From Chrysoporthe austroafricana (taxonomy: Eukaryota; Ascomycota; Sordariomycetes; Diaporthales; Cryphonectriaceae): a stretch of 64,000 nt of DNA. Both the position numbers and the translations under genes were made by a program. The stretch covers positions 4,458,383 to 4,522,382 of the forward strand of contig JYIP02000004.1 of assembly GCA_001051155.2 (NCBI GenBank), in the 5' to 3' direction. The notes beneath the pieces are model-generated. The model was not told where the DNA came from, did no database searches, and saw only the letters and a program-made list of their open reading frames with translations. Numbering within the stretch: position 1 is the first letter of the stretch; the number at the start of each line of letters is the position of its first letter. Shown here piece after piece: positions 1 to 12,924 of the stretch.

Positions 1-1
1 A

Positions 2-1966
2 CTTTCCAAGCTCCGTGAAAATGATAGCGTAAGGGCTGGAGTAACGTCACGGATCGCTTATATGCTCGATCACAGACTGAGCGACAGAAGGTCTGCGATA
101 CGCTATTATTCAGACACCTTTAATTGCGAAACCTGTGATCATCTCACACGAATGTCGGTTGGATACCGGCTTTTCTTCGTCCTGTGGACCGCCCCCATAC
201 ATGATCTTGATTCTGCCAGCGAGGTAGCAACTAAAACAGTCGAAATCATCACGCAAGCCGTTCGACGAACGACCAATATCGATAGACAGTACACTCTTCG
301 ATATTTGAACAAACAGAACATTTCCGACTTGATAGCCGATGCCGTCTTCGTCACAACTCGTGCAAAGACAAAGGGTCCGATACAAGCTTTGAGATTATCG
401 GAGAATGGACGAGGATTTTTGGCCAGTTCAGTCAACGAGTCGCACATGGACCTCCTGGAGCTTCCGGAATGCATCGATTCCAAAATGTCAGAGCAGTTCA
501 CAAGTCTACAAAAGCTGCTGTGGTCATCCGATCCGAGGGGCATCGGCCACATCCGTACCAAAATCCAATTCGCACAGATCTGTGACAAGATCCGACAGAT
601 TCCTGGTTGCGAAGACTTTCCTCACGGCATCAGTGCTCGCAGCATTCTAGATGCCACAGAAAATGATCCCATTGTTGTTATCAATGCTCCTGTAAAGAAC
701 GGGGGGATTTGCGATGCCTTGCTGGTTATGCATAAACAGATCAGGCATGTCCAACTGGAGAAGCTCTGGCCAGAGGACATACGATTTCATCGAGAGAAAC
801 TCCAGGACTCTAAGAGACTTCCTGACAATCTTCCTGGTATTCTTCTCTGGCTATGGGAGACTATTGCAAAACCCATTCTCGACCAACTTGGTTTTCAAAA
901 AGCCCTTCCTAGTGATACAAAAGAATGGCCGCGTGTATGGTGGGTCCCAACGGGAGAATTAGGTCGTTTCCCCCTTCATGCGGCCGGAGACTACATGCGA
1001 TTCTCGAAAGACACTGTTCTTGACCGCGTTATGAGCTCATACAGTCTATCCATCAAAGCTTTGCTTCGGTCCCGGCGCAAACAGCCTCAGCACAGTCTGG
1101 TACCGGACGAGAACCTTAAGAGCCCTCCCGACCAGCAAGTTCGTGGTCATGCGCTCATTGTACCTATGACCAAAACACCAGGTGGCCTCGAAATTCTACG
1201 ACATGCAAACAATGAGACACTGGTATTGCGAGAACTCTGCAATGACTTGAAGCTCCAACCAAGTCCTGAGAATTTGGAGAAGAAGAAAGATTCAGTCCTC
1301 GCTTACCTTGTAGAGAACACCTGTGAAGTGTTTCATTTCGCAGGCCATGGCAAAGCACACACTGAGGATCCATCTCAGAGCGCTCTGTTGCTAGAAGATT
1401 GGGTATGTACATGCTGAAACCTTATAATAGAATGAGGTGCATTATGTAACGCACGGTATCTAGCACACGTATGCTGATACAACCTCCAGCAAGCCAACCC
1501 ACTTACAGTGTCCTCTCTCCTGGACCTCAACATGCGCGCCCATGCCCCCTTCTTGGCCTACCTATCAGCCTGCGGAACGGGCCAGACGAATGACAAGTGG
1601 TTGGACAACGAAAACCTTCATTTGATCAGCGCTTTCCAGCTAGCAGGTTTTCGGCATGTCATTGGCACGTTGTGGGACGTCGACGACGCGAGCTGTGTCG
1701 ATATGGCGCGCGTGACTTACGAGTGGATGCGGGACCATGGTATGACGGACAAGGCGGTCTGCCGGGGATTGCACGAAGCTGCGCGACTTCAACGGGCAAA
1801 ATGGATGACTGAGAGGTCGCTTCAGAGGTCGAACTATGTGAAACCTGAGGTCTTTACGGAAAATAGCAGAGATGGAGACGAAACGCAGAAGATGAGAAAA
1901 GGAACGTTTAAAGTGTATAGTTGTCAACCGATGCATTGGGTTCCTTACGTACATTATGGCGCTTAA
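2..1966 (+). CDS. CHAT-domain (caspase-like) protein, 3' part
   Basis: The reading frame is open from the first bases of the window, so the 5' end lies outside it; the ATG at 62 is internal. Exon 1 runs to 1402, a GT-AG intron occupies 1403-1489 (branch-like GCTGATAC near 1472), and exon 2 runs 1490-1966. The join gives an in-frame run through EDW-QANPLTVSSLL. The C-terminal domain is CHAT (Caspase HetF Associated with TPRs), a clan CD peptidase fold. The catalytic pair is visible as His in FHFAGHGKA (about 1335-1361) and Cys in YLSACGTG (about 1559-1582), followed by FRHVIGTLWDVDD. The N-terminal visible part resembles the helical linker that follows TPR repeats in fungal TPR-CHAT proteins. 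Substrate is unknown. Both catalytic residues are present, so a working peptidase is plausible but inferred. Confidence 0.85.
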
Positions 1967-2695
1967 ATACTATAATTCATCTAGTATACTGGTTATGAAT
2001 GTGGGCAGACCACTGGGTGGATCTCGCGAAATGCACGGGCCTGTGACGGCGCAACAGACTTCCAGAGAGGGACTCTGAGGAGAATGTACGCCTTGCAAAT
2101 CCCAGGCGGGAAGCGCGGCAATGGCTGGCTCTGGTCTTCCGGGGAGTAGTTCGGGGACAGGGAGAATTGGTGCGCGGGAGGACAACTTGTGGAAGGGCAA
2201 CCCGTGGAGAGTCAAGGTGGGGAGGATCGAACTGGAGCACCATGAAGATATACAAACAGAAGAGTGTATTGCTCAGCGGAGGTGACGACACAGGGGCAAT
2301 TGGATATGCGCACATGCTAAGCAACCACGAAACAGAGCCAACACTGGACAGTTCGCTAAGGAGTAGCCCTCTCCGTCCGTCTCCGAGCATCACCGAGGGA
2401 TATACTGAGAGAATTCGGCCGAAAGGCGGACCTGGAACCTCATCTGGGTGTGAATCTGGTGTGCTCAGAGGTGACAGATATGCAGGGACACTTCGATATT
2501 CGTAAACGTAGAGGAGCAGAATAGCAACGCATACGGTAGCAATCAGCCCGCTCGAAAGCCCTCGAGAAGTCGGGTCCTATGCAGAAACCTCCAGTTGGTC
2601 CTTGCGGGCTTATTTTCTCATCTTTCTTGATTATATTTACATACACCAGACACTACGGCCTGTACATTCTCTTTCGAATCCCTTTGGCAAGGCCT
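1967..2695. other. Convergent intergenic region
   Basis: 3' flanks of the CHAT gene (+) and MSS51 (-). Short open frames cross it in several frames, none with recognisable protein content. I see no RNA gene here. Confidence 0.5.
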
Positions 2696-4387
2696 CTACT
2701 CGACATCCTTCCTTGTCGTCTCGTACCTGTGAAATTGGATTAGCAATGGGCTCTCATTGGCAGGTTTTCATTTTCAGAGACTTACCTCTTTCCACGGAAG
2801 GCCCAGGCACCCCAGTTACCACAGGTGATATCCTGGGGGTCCATATCATTCAGATCCCACCTCAAACTGCGGAAGATATTCTCACCGGGCTTCAAAAGAA
2901 GGTCGAACTCTCCGGCGGCTGTCTTGTTCACCCACTCGATATCCCTCTCCATATCATACTGCGTATAGCCCGTGACGATGATCGGCGCCTTGGTCTCAAG
3001 CAGCATCGGTATCGTTTCTGCCCACTCATGCGAGCTGGCAGGGTGGCCCAAGCCGGGGTGGAACAGGACGAAGCAGTCAAAGTAGGGATCATATGGATAG
3101 AAGTAGCCGGTCCGGTGGATATTGTGGTAGTAATCCACGATCGTGCTAATCTTCATGCTGTGCCAGGGGCGCTCGACTATGGCGCCGTATGGGTTTCCTG
3201 GTGTCCTTTCCGGAAGGGGAAATTCGTCGTCCCGATTGGCCATTGCCTCGGGGCCGATGAAGATGAGGTGGAAGCTGGAGCGAGGGAAGAGGTGTGCCAA
3301 TTGTACCCAGGCGTCACGCGGCAGCGAAGACTCCGCGCGTGCACCGAGAACGAATAGGCGCACCGGGGGTGCCTCAAGGCGGAGGTTCTTGACATCGGTG
3401 CCACCACCTGATCTCGGCGGGTGGAGGGTGTATCGTAACGCTGAATAGAACCATTAGCTATACAAGCCTGCCACTGGCATCAGATCACCACAACATACCG
3501 CTCAAGCTCTTCAGCCCCTCTGGGGTCAACCTGCTGTCCTGCCGTAGAGTGTACGGACTAAGCTCGTGCAAGATACTCCCCACCGTGACAGGGTACGTCA
3601 GTATCCTCGTCGCCTGCCTCATACTCCTGTCCGAGTTGATTGCCTGGAAATTCCTCGTATACAAGAAGGTATCCCAGTTGGTCATGTTCACCATGGCCTC
3701 CTCCAGCTGTGGTCCCGCATACTCGAATTCTGGGAAGAACCTGCCACTGCGCAGATCATGGTCGTCCTCGTTTATCTGCCTCAGCGTATCGCAGATCTCC
3801 AAATGCGCCTCATAGTCCGCCATCCAGTGCTCCTTGGAGCAGTATACCGGGACGCCACAGTCTGGGCACTCAAAGTCGACGTGCGCAGGAGGCAGCTGTG
3901 CGGTCTCGGGGGATTGGCGCAGTGGCTGGCCGCTCTCTGAGAGTCGTGTTGGTCGGTGTTCGGGACAGGGACAGTAGGCATGTTGTCGCATGAAGGCAGC
4001 TCGCTGGCGTATCTCGGGAATCGGTGAGCTGGTGTACGAATGGAAAAGGTCGTCTTGAGCAAGGATGCGCTTCCCAGAGGAGCTATCGCTCGCCCCGTTA
4101 TTCTTGAATCCGAAGGCATGTGCGGCTTGCGCAAAACTCGAGGATGACCTTGTGATACTCCGCGACCGCGGTAGGCTCAAAGTTCTGCTTGCTATCCTTC
4201 CGGGTTCGCCTGAGTGTATTGACCTTCTCATCGACGGCGCAAGTCGAGACGCCGTTTGCTTAGCCGTAGACCTGGCACATTGCCGACACATTGTGCTCAG
4301 TGCAGAACGCGCGGCAGTGTCGATTGACAAGGCCATGATGGCTTCACAGTAGCGAACCCTAAGGCCCTGCAGACGTAGTCGAAACAA
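2696..4387 (-). CDS. MSS51: MSS51, mitochondrial COX1 translational activator (MYND zinc finger)
   Basis: Three exons on the minus strand: 4387-3499, 3440-2786 and 2726-2696, joined by 58- and 59-bp GT-AG introns, giving 524 aa. The N-terminus is Arg/Ser-rich, as expected for a mitochondrial presequence. The Met at 4336 or 4291 is an alternative start. Cys-rich motifs include CPCPEHRP (about residues 139-145, a CP-type heme-regulatory-like motif) and the MYND finger CPDCGVPVYCSKEHW through HLEIC (about 174-199). The C-terminal half contains the conserved RSLRWDLNDMDPQD block. The last exon adds only YETTRKDVE after GKR. In yeast, Mss51 binds the COX1 mRNA leader and the Cox1 protein, coupling translation to complex IV assembly. 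The gene is divergent from RSE1 across 269 bp. Confidence 0.93.
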
Positions 4388-4656
4388 GCTTCCGATGTTG
4401 CTGTTGAAGAGATGCTGCAGGGTACGGGTGAGGTTAACGGGTGATTTTTCTCAGCCACATTTGGCGCCACAGGTCCGATAGCTCGAGCCACACTTCGGCC
4501 GTGAGTCAAACTTCTTTTCGGCGACAGCTCTGCGGCAGGCTCCAGCCAACTCTCGACAACCTCTTCAGGTTGTGAAGACCGCGCCACAACCTATCAACCT
4601 GACATCAATAGACTTATGAGGGCATTTCATAGGTCATCTGTGCCCAAGGAGTCAAG
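4388..4656. promoter_or_regulatory. Shared divergent promoter MSS51/RSE1
   Basis: Only 269 bp separate the two start codons, so both promoters and leaders must lie here. No TATA box is evident. If MSS51 starts at 4336, the spacer becomes 320 bp. Confidence 0.5.
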
Positions 4657-7600
4657 ATGGCGACCACATCAAACATGTTTCTATACTCGCTGACGATTCA
4701 GCCTCCGTCCACCATCACCCAGGCTATCGTCGGCCAGTTTTCAGGAACCAAGGAGCAGCAGATCATCACAGCTTGCGGCACGCGTCTCTCGCTCTTGAAG
4801 CCTGATCCCAGCCAAGGAAAGGTCATCACAATCCTTTCCCACGACGTTTTTGGCATTATCAGGTCCGTCGCCGCGTTCCGTCTCGCGGGCAGCAACAAAG
4901 GTAAGCTCCCGACACTCCTGCGAATCCCTTCTTATTGTGGGCTCTTAGTGATTCAAAGCCGACCTGCCAGATCGTCCTTCAGTGCCAACATGATCGGCAT
5001 GAGTCTGTCTTTGTACGGAGGAACCCCTTTGGCTTTAAAATTATCGCTAACAAGCCCTGCAGACTACATAATCCTGGCAACCGACTCGGGCAGAATAGCT
5101 ATCGTCGAGTATCTCCCCGCGCAGAATCGCTTTTCGCGCATCCACCTCGAGACTTTCGGAAAATCGGGCATCCGTCGAGTCGTTCCGGGCCAGTTCCTGG
5201 CAGCAGATCCGAAGGGCAGAGCATGTTTGATAGCATCTGTGGAGAAGAACAAGCTCGTCTACGTTCTGAACCGCAACTCGCAAGCCGAGCTCACGATCTC
5301 GTCTCCTTTGGAAGCGCACAAGCCTGGAGTGCTCGTCTTCTCTCTTGTAGCCCTTGATGTGGGCTACGCCAATCCGGTCTTCGCAGCCTTGGAGACTGAA
5401 TACACCGAAGCCGACCAGGATTCAAGCGGTCAGGCCGCAAGAGAGGCGGAGACACAGCTTGTTTATTATGAGCTCGATTTGGGACTTAACCACGTGGTGC
5501 GGAAATGGTCGGAGCCTGTCGATCCATCGTCAATATTGTTATTCCAGGTTCCTGGAGGCAACGATGGACCCTCCGGCGTTCTTGTATGCGGCGAGGAGAA
5601 TGTCACATACAGGCATTCAAACCAGGAGGCCTTCCGAGTGCCCATACCACGGCGGAGAGGTGCGACTGAAGACCCTCAGCGCAAGCGCTGCATCGTTGCA
5701 GGTGTCATGCACAAGCTGAAAAACAGCGCGGGTCTGTTCTTTTTCCTTCTTCAGACCGAAGACGGCGATCTGTTCAAACTCTCCATCGACATGGTAGAAG
5801 ATGCGGATGGCAACCCTACCGGCGAAGTCGAGCGGCTCAAGATCAAGTATTTCGACACGGTTCCGATTGCATCTAGTTTGTGCATCCTCAAGAGTGGATT
5901 CCTCTACGTCGCGAGCGAGTTTGGAAATCACCACTTCTACCAGTTTGAGAAGCTCGGCGATGATGACGAAGAGCTTGAGTTCAGCAGCGACAACTTCCCG
6001 ACCGACCCACAGGCACCATACGACCCGGTGTACTTCCATCCCAGACCGAATGAGAACCTTGCACTGGTAGAAAGCATCGACTCAATGAATCCTCTCACCG
6101 ACTGCAAAGTCGCAAATCTTACCGACGAAGATGCGCCGCAGATCTACTCAGTGTGCGGCAACGGCGCTCGCAGCACTTTCCGCACTTTGAAGCACGGTTT
6201 AGAGGTCAACGAGATCGTGGCTTCAGAACTACCTGGCAACCCATCAGCCGTCTGGACTACGAAACTTCGGAGCGATGACGAGTACGATGCATACATTGTT
6301 TTGTCGTCTACGAATAGCACTCTCGTTCTCAGTATTGGCGAGACAGTGGAGCAAGTTAGCGACACAGGATTTTTGGACTCGGTCACAACTCTCGCTGTCC
6401 AACAACTTGGCGAGGATGGTCTGATACAAGTTCACCCGAAGGGAATACGACATATTCGCCACGGTCGTGTTAACGAGTGGGGTGCACCTCAACACAGATC
6501 AATCGTTGCAGCAGCGACAAATTCAAGGCAGGTCGTCATTGCTCTCAGCTCCGGCGAGATTGTTTACTTCGAAATGGACGAAGATGGCTCTCTCGCTGAG
6601 TATGATGAGAAGAAGGAGATGTTCGGCACGGTGACGTGCTTGAGTCTGGGTGAGGTTCCGGAAGGCCGCCAGAGAAGTTCTTTCATGGCCGTCGGATGTG
6701 ATGACCGAACCGTCCGCGTTCTGAGTCTGGATCCGGACTCGACCCTCGAAAACAAATCCGTGCAGGCGTTGTCTGCAGCTCCATCATCACTCAACATTAT
6801 GGCAATGGAAGACTCTTCATCCGGTGGCTCCACGCTATACTTGCACATTGGTCTTCACTCCGGTGTCTACCTTAGGACAGTCCTGGATGAAATTACCGGC
6901 GAATTGAGTGACACTCGGCAGAAGTTCCTAGGTCCCAAGGCGGTCAAGCTGTTTCAAGTCTCCGTTCAAGGATCGACTTGTGTGTTAGCCTTGAGCTCCA
7001 GGTCATGGCTGGGATATTCAGATCCTCTGAGCCGAGGTTTTATGATGACCCCTCTGGACTACGCTGAGCTAGAGTGGGGATGGAACTTCAGCAGTGAGCA
7101 ATGTGTGGAGAGTATGGTCGGCATACATGCCAACTATTTGAGGTCAGTCAATTCCGTTATCAGTCCACCCCAGCATTTCGATGATGATAAAAGGGATACC
7201 GAAGCCTTAAAGGCTATGAGGCTTGAGTATCATTACATGATACCAATTGTTCCTTCTGACCATGTTACTATCTCTATCAATAACGCATTCGAGCAGCGCC
7301 AAGAATAGTGCTGACGGGATCACAGGATTTTTTCCGTCGAGAAATTGAGCGAGAACATGATACAAAAGTCGATCCCTCTTACTTACACCCCCAAGAAACT
7401 GGTCAAGCATCCTGATCAGCCTTACTTTTACACCATCGAAGCTGACAACAATACTTTGCCGCCAGACCTGAGACAAAAACTTCTCGCCGACCCAGGAGTT
7501 GTTAATGGCGACTCAACGGTTTTGCCGCCAGAAGACTTCGGCTATCCGCGAGGAAGGGGACGGTGGGCGTCGTGCATAAATGTAGTAGATCCTATATCAG

Positions 7601-8698
7601 ACGAAGCGGGCGTCGTGTCACGCATAGACCTCGAAGACAACGAGGCGGCTGTGAGCGCTGCCGTAATGCCTTTCGCCAGTCAGGATGGCGAAAGCTTCCT
7701 CATCGTTGGCACTGGTAAAGATATGACCCTCAACCCGCGGAACTTCAGCGAAGGCTATATTCACGTTTACCGATTCCAAGAGAATGGCAGAGAGCTGGAA
7801 TTTATTCACAAGACGAAGATCGAGGAGCCACCGATGGCACTTCTACCATACCAAGGTCGACTACTCGCTGGCATTGGTAGGACTCTGCGGATTTACGATT
7901 TGGGCCTGCGGCAGATGTTAAGAAAAGCGCAAGCCGATGTCGCGCCAAATCTGATCGTCTCCCTGCAAGCACAAAACAATCGCATTGTCGTCGGCGACGT
8001 ACAGCAGGGAGTCATCTATGTCGTGTTCAAGCCCGAGACAAATAAGTTGATCCCCTTCGTCTCTGATACCATCGCCCGATGGGTGACATCGACAACTATG
8101 GTCGACTACGAGTCCACAGCCGGTAGCGACAAGTTCGGCAACGTATGGATCTTGCGATGTCCTGAGAAGGCCAGTCTCGAGGCCGACGAACCGGGCTCCG
8201 AAGTCCACCTGACTCACGCGCGGCCGTACCTCCATGCTCAACCACATCGTGTCGACCTAATGGCGCATTACTACACGCAGGACTTGCCCACGAGCATATG
8301 CAAGACCAGCCTAGTGGTCGGAGGGCAGGAAATCTTGCTATGGGGCGGTATCCAGGGGACCATCGGTGTGCTGATACCTTTCGTCAGCAGAGAAGATGTC
8401 GACTTCTTCCAGACTCTCGAGCAGCACATGCGACAGGAAGACCCACCCCTGGCTGGCCGTGATCATCTGATGTATCGGAGCTACTACGCACCGGTTAAAG
8501 GCGTGATTGATGGTGACCTTTGTGAGAGGTTCGCCCTGCTTTCAACCGACAAGAAGCAAATGATTGCGGGAGAGCTGGATCGTTCGGTTCGTGAGATTGA
8601 GCGAAAGCTTTCGGTGAGTGTCCCTTATTTTCGCGTCTCATAATAGCACCTTGGCTAACAAGACACAACAGGACATTCGCACACGATCGGCGTTCTAG
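4657..8698 (+). CDS. RSE1: RSE1 (SF3B3/SAP130), U2 snRNP SF3b subunit
   Basis: Four exons: 4657-4900, 5063-7142, 7326-8613 and 8672-8698. These give 1,212 aa, the normal length for this family. The protein is a three-beta-propeller scaffold (MMS1_N plus CPSF_A) that holds SF3B1 in the SF3b complex, which recognises the intron branch site during splicing in the nucleus. The start [17 protein letters not shown] and the block [17 protein letters not shown] are typical. Exon 3 begins [12 protein letters not shown] and restores the family sequence that the read-through frame loses. The last exon encodes only DIRTRSAF. Oddity: intron 1 (4901-5062) is 162 bp, a multiple of three with no in-frame stop, so retention would add 54 residues inside the first propeller without breaking the frame. 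Confidence 0.95.
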
Positions 8699-8961
8699 AT
8701 ACCAAAATTACAAGACCGGCGTTGGAGAATCGGACTCGAAGCATCCAAAGCTTTCATCTGCGAAGTTTATAATGTACGTACAGAGGAATTATGTTGGGCT
8801 GTGCGCTGGCGTTGGGTTAAAGTCACGGAAGAGAATCCTGCTGGGAGCGACTGGCTCATTAGCATATTGACACGGTGGTAGAATGTATCAACAATTCAAA
8901 CCGGAAGTAAACTCCATCTACAAAGTCGCCGTCTACAGAGTCTGTTCCTTTTCAAAAGGCA

Positions 8962-9907
8962 TCAAGAAGGACCCTGCCTCCTCAGGAACGCAGCTTGAGC
9001 CGCCCAAATCCCACCAGTTCCACTGCCATTCCCTTTCGATTTGGTCTTGCCCTTCCCCTTCGCCTCAAGCGGATGTGCTCTCTCCCACTCCTCGTCCGCG
9101 AGGTATCTCTCTACCGCTCGATTCAGGTCATACCCGCTCTGCTCGAGATATAGCTCCGCTACCTCATAGTCTGCACATTTACATCCCACCATCCACCGGC
9201 GTATCTTCCCCTTGCGAGCTTCCTCCTCCTCGCCCTCGACTGGCCTCGGGCTGAGTGACACTCCGGAGGGGTAGTGCGACCCAGGAATCAAGATGGTGCG
9301 TCGGGCCGACAGCAGGTGGTCGGACGTGAGATTATTGTATCGCCTCAGGACTGAGGCGGGCACGTTGTACCGCAGGGAGAGGGAGGGTATGGTGTCGTCG
9401 GTGGGGTGGAGAAAGTGCAGTGTATCCGGGGGTACTTCGTCTCTGGATTTCTCGTCGAGGGATGGCGGGTCGGAGGACCACGTGTTCGGGGATGTTGTAT
9501 ACGGCGGCGGCGCGGCGGCTCGTGCGGCCTTGTTGGTACTGAAGTCTTTGCTCGTCGCGAAGTCGTAAGATGGCGGCTCGCGCAGCCCTTGTGGGAGGGG
9601 GTTCGACGGCGAGGAAGAGAGTTGGCAGTAGGGGCAGTAGGATGCAAAGCGGCGGTTGTTCTTCATGGGACTGTCAATACCTCTCACACAAATCATGCCC
9701 TCCCTCCAGAGCATGGAAGAGAAGAGACGCTCGTACATATATACATTTTCTGCAGATGACCCTCGAGCAGCACTCTAACCTCCTGTCTTCTGGGTCTGGC
9801 AGCTGCTTCTCGGTCTTGGTCTCGAGACCATAGGAAGATGTGCTCGGGAAGTCGCGGATGATGGTAGCGCAGGTGCAGCACGCTTCTAAGGACATGGCTG
9901 CGGCCAT
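8962..9907 (-). CDS. Intracellular LysM protein with Cys-rich N-terminus and UBA-like C-terminal helices
   Basis: Two exons, 9907-9745 and 9680-8962, joined by a 64-bp GT-AG intron inside a Cys codon; 293 aa. There is no signal peptide. The N-terminus carries cysteine pairs (C10/C11/C13, C46/C47, C52/C55, C70/C73), ending in FASYCPYCQ, which look like a small treble-clef or zinc-ribbon site. One LysM domain follows at about residues 140-191 (TLHFLHPTDD to ILIPGSHY). A helical stretch from about 222 to 256 (DYEVAELYLEQSGYDLNRAV) resembles a UBA-type module. The tail is basic. Secreted LysM effectors bind chitin; this architecture has no export signal, so a cytosolic or nuclear adaptor role is more likely. 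The function is unknown. The start at 9907 is chosen because it directly precedes the Cys-rich region. Confidence 0.8.
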
Positions 9908-10776
9908 TTCAGAATATGTAGGCAAGGAGAGACAGATGCAATCTAGGGAGTGTACATCACGAAACGCAGTTGATACATCATGATGAGGAGGATGCTGGTG
10001 GCGAGGGTGACGTCCTAGATGCCCTAGCCTTATCGATAACGTCTCGTCCCGAGCCTCCGGGTCACGCGGGCCGCGCATACACGGATACTTAGTACTAATT
10101 ATATCAAAGCCGTGACGGGAAGGAAAACGCATCCGTGTTGCTCTTGGAAATTTGCACCCAGCTTGGACATGCTCCATGGTGCAATATCGATGTCGTTCTG
10201 GGCCTCGGGCAAGTCACGAGACGCCCGCAACCTGCCGAGTGCGTCTGTACTTTGCAGCTCGATCTTGTCCGCGATGATGCTTGCGGATTCTTAAGCGCCT
10301 CTGGGAACCACAAGAGCAGAATTGGATCACTGGGAGTATCTCATCACTGCGCAGTCACTTGGTTGCCACCTGCTCATCTCCTTTACCAATGCGGTATGAG
10401 AGATCATGATACGAGTTATGAGAAGGCATATCAATTTCTCATATATCCTGCGAATGTCCCACACGACCCGCCCCACACAGAGTGCGGTTCACTGTCCAGC
10501 CTCGAACTTTCACCTGTCATCTTTCCTGAAGAAAATATACACCACATTATGGAATGGGACAGACTGGAAGCTGGCGAAGAATTGTATCATTGACAGTAAT
10601 CTGATTAGTGCCCTATGGGAGAGTAGAAATATCTCGAGTACTCTTCTATTAGGGGGAGAAGGAAAAACAACACCCATACCAGACACCCTCGGACCCATTT
10701 GTCTTATTTCTTGGTTTTCACACGCCTTGAGAAAAACCTATCAATACCTTGTACGAATGCTTCCCACTGCTTACTT
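9908..10776. other. Intergenic region upstream of the LysM gene
   Basis: Promoter of the LysM gene and 3' flank of the next minus-strand gene. No convincing coding sequence. Confidence 0.5.
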
Positions 10777-12924
10777 TCATTCCAGGCTTCTCAAATCTGT
10801 GTTGATGACCAAGTCGTCCCTGCCCTTCATGTGCAGCACGATTGTCAGACCCTCCAGACCGATATCATCCGTCTGCTCTTGAGCATCGACCTTTTGTTTG
10901 AGGTCATCATATTTATCCTTCCATTCGCATTGATGCTCGCGTGGTGTAGCCCCAACTGAATGCCTCGAAGGCTGCCAAGGACGCCCACGAGGCTCCTCTC
11001 GCGCCTTGCCCTTGTCCTTTGTTGACGATCCAGATCGAGGTGAGCCCAGCTCTGATTCCGTATTCGTGGGCTTGGTCGGTTGCGGTTCCATCGACTTCGG
11101 CTTTTCATGCCCAGGGAGTGTGCATGAAGTTGGCGTCTTCTGCCGATTCTCCTCTACCTCTGTCGGTGCCGTTCTGATGCTCGGCTCCTTAGGTGGTGGA
11201 CTGTAGTGACTCAGATTCTCCCTCGTGTCGCGGAAGTCCTTCTCAGCTTGGTCCTTATCTTCAGTCTTAGCCTTTGACTGTCTCGAAGTGGAGCTGGTCG
11301 GCCGAAGTTTCAGTCGAACCTCACGGAAGTCCTCAGTTGTCTCTTCTGTCAATGGCTGCGCGGGGTGGTTTGATAGAGTGGGCGCGCTCTTGGTGTGTAT
11401 TGCGCCGAGTCTCTCGCCGGTGCGTACTACTTCCTCTTGAGGTTGCACTTCTCGCACGTGCATACAATCACCAGGCTGATCGTGGTCTTTGCGAGCAGAT
11501 TCCAGTTTAGACCTTGCCTGGGATCTAGGCGAGTGATTGTGAGGGTGTTGGTGGTAACGTTCGTGGGTAGCGCTTCTCTGATGCTCGCGAGTTCGGCCTT
11601 CATGATGATCGTGAGGTTCGTGATGATCGTTACGATGCACTATCTTCCTGTCGTGATGGCCATGGGGAACTCCGTGGCGATGGTGCTGACCGCCATGATG
11701 AGTCGGCTCTCTGGTATGGAGACCACGGGGCTGAATGTGGTCATGACGACAAGGCCCTTGGTGGCGAGCCGGTGTCATGTCTTCGTGATACTGAGGATAG
11801 CTAGTACGCCGACGATTATCGTCATTCTGCATAGATTGATACCAATCCATGCTGTCTGGCGCTTCACCATGGTGGTGAGCGTGGTCCCGAGTCGAAGAAG
11901 ACTGAACACCGTGAGAAGGATAGCACTCGGTTTGCTCGTAGGTTTCCGTACAAGTCTCAGCGCCGTCGGGGGTGATCTGGTGCCTGGTGCAGGTAAGATT
12001 GTGCCGGTGCGGTCGGTACCCTGAATGTGTAGCTAGGCAGGCTGGATCACTACAAGATTCATCTTGACAGCCGCTGTCGGTTCGGCGAGAGACACAGTCG
12101 GATGGGGCGGCCTCCATCCTCGGTGACTGGCTTTGGCATATGTGCTGTGAGGAAGCTGGGCGGCTCTTTGCGACGCCTTCAGTCGCGACGCGAGACCTGT
12201 CTTTCGCGGATGACACGGACTTTCTTGGGGGAAGAGGACGGGGGAAGGACGCGGTGGACGGAGCTGAATGCCTGACGGCCTCATACTGTTCAGACTCCTG
12301 TCTCGTAGTGTGTTGTCTGCTGGGCCGGGCCTGAGCAACTTCCATCGGGTTTGCAGCCTCCTTAGACGGTGAAGGAGGCACACTCCTGTTGTAACTTGTA
12401 AGAGTGTCGCCATCACGTACAGTGAGGTGTGCACCTCCAGACGCCTCAAAGACACTATGCGTCTCCTCGGCTCCCTCTGGGATAGGACAGATGCACGTCT
12501 TGCAGAGTGGATGGCCGCATGACGTGCAGTAGGTGCGGCCAGCAACGATGGTTGCGTGACAGACGTGACAAAGTCGCACGCCGTTATCGATGGTGCTGTT
12601 CGTACCGTCAAGCTCAGCCAGTTTCTTTGATGGATCCCCTCTGGACGTCAGAGGTTCGCCCGTACGGTCGAGACTGGTGTCCTCTGAGAGCTACCCAGGA
12701 GGCCGGTCAATCCCATATTCCTTGAACATGTCTCGAGCGTCTGTCATCATGCTGGTCGGCGCTGAGACTGGTAGTCGGGTACAGAGGTCAAGCTGGTTTG
12801 ATACACGGCGAAGGGTTCCCAGTGCCTGGACTTGTGGAAGACGCTCGAGACTGGGGTGGGAGCGAACGGGCTGTCGTGAGGTGGCTGACTGAGCGTCTTC
12901 CTCCTCAGCTATCCTGCTGAGCAT
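10777..12924 (-). CDS. Hypothetical protein with zinc-ribbon-like motif and His-rich middle
   Basis: Minimal model: exons 12924-12695 and 12640-10777, 697 aa. The 54-bp intron 12694-12641 (donor GTAGCT, branch CTCTGAC, acceptor TCCAG) removes an in-frame TAG and joins RPPG to GDPSKKLAELDGTN. The frame is also open upstream to an acceptor at 12986-12987 (ENRIEPPRVAWRVISSM), so a further 5' exon is likely; its start could not be fixed. The conserved part is the N-terminus (HPSLERLPQVQALGTLRRVSNQLDL) and the Cys motif CHVC-x9-CTSCGHPLCKTC. The rest is low complexity: a His-rich tract (HGGQHHRHGVPHGHHDRK region) and a charged, Ser/Pro-rich part. I do not recognise a named family; zinc binding is inferred from the spacing. 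The 3' end converges on no neighbour. Confidence 0.65.

Noticed and set aside
12691..12693. In-frame TAG splitting the zinc-ribbon protein, first read as a pseudogene lesion or stop readthrough
   Set aside because: A 54-bp intron (12694-12641) with GTAGCT donor, CTGAC branch and CCAG acceptor removes it and keeps the frame.
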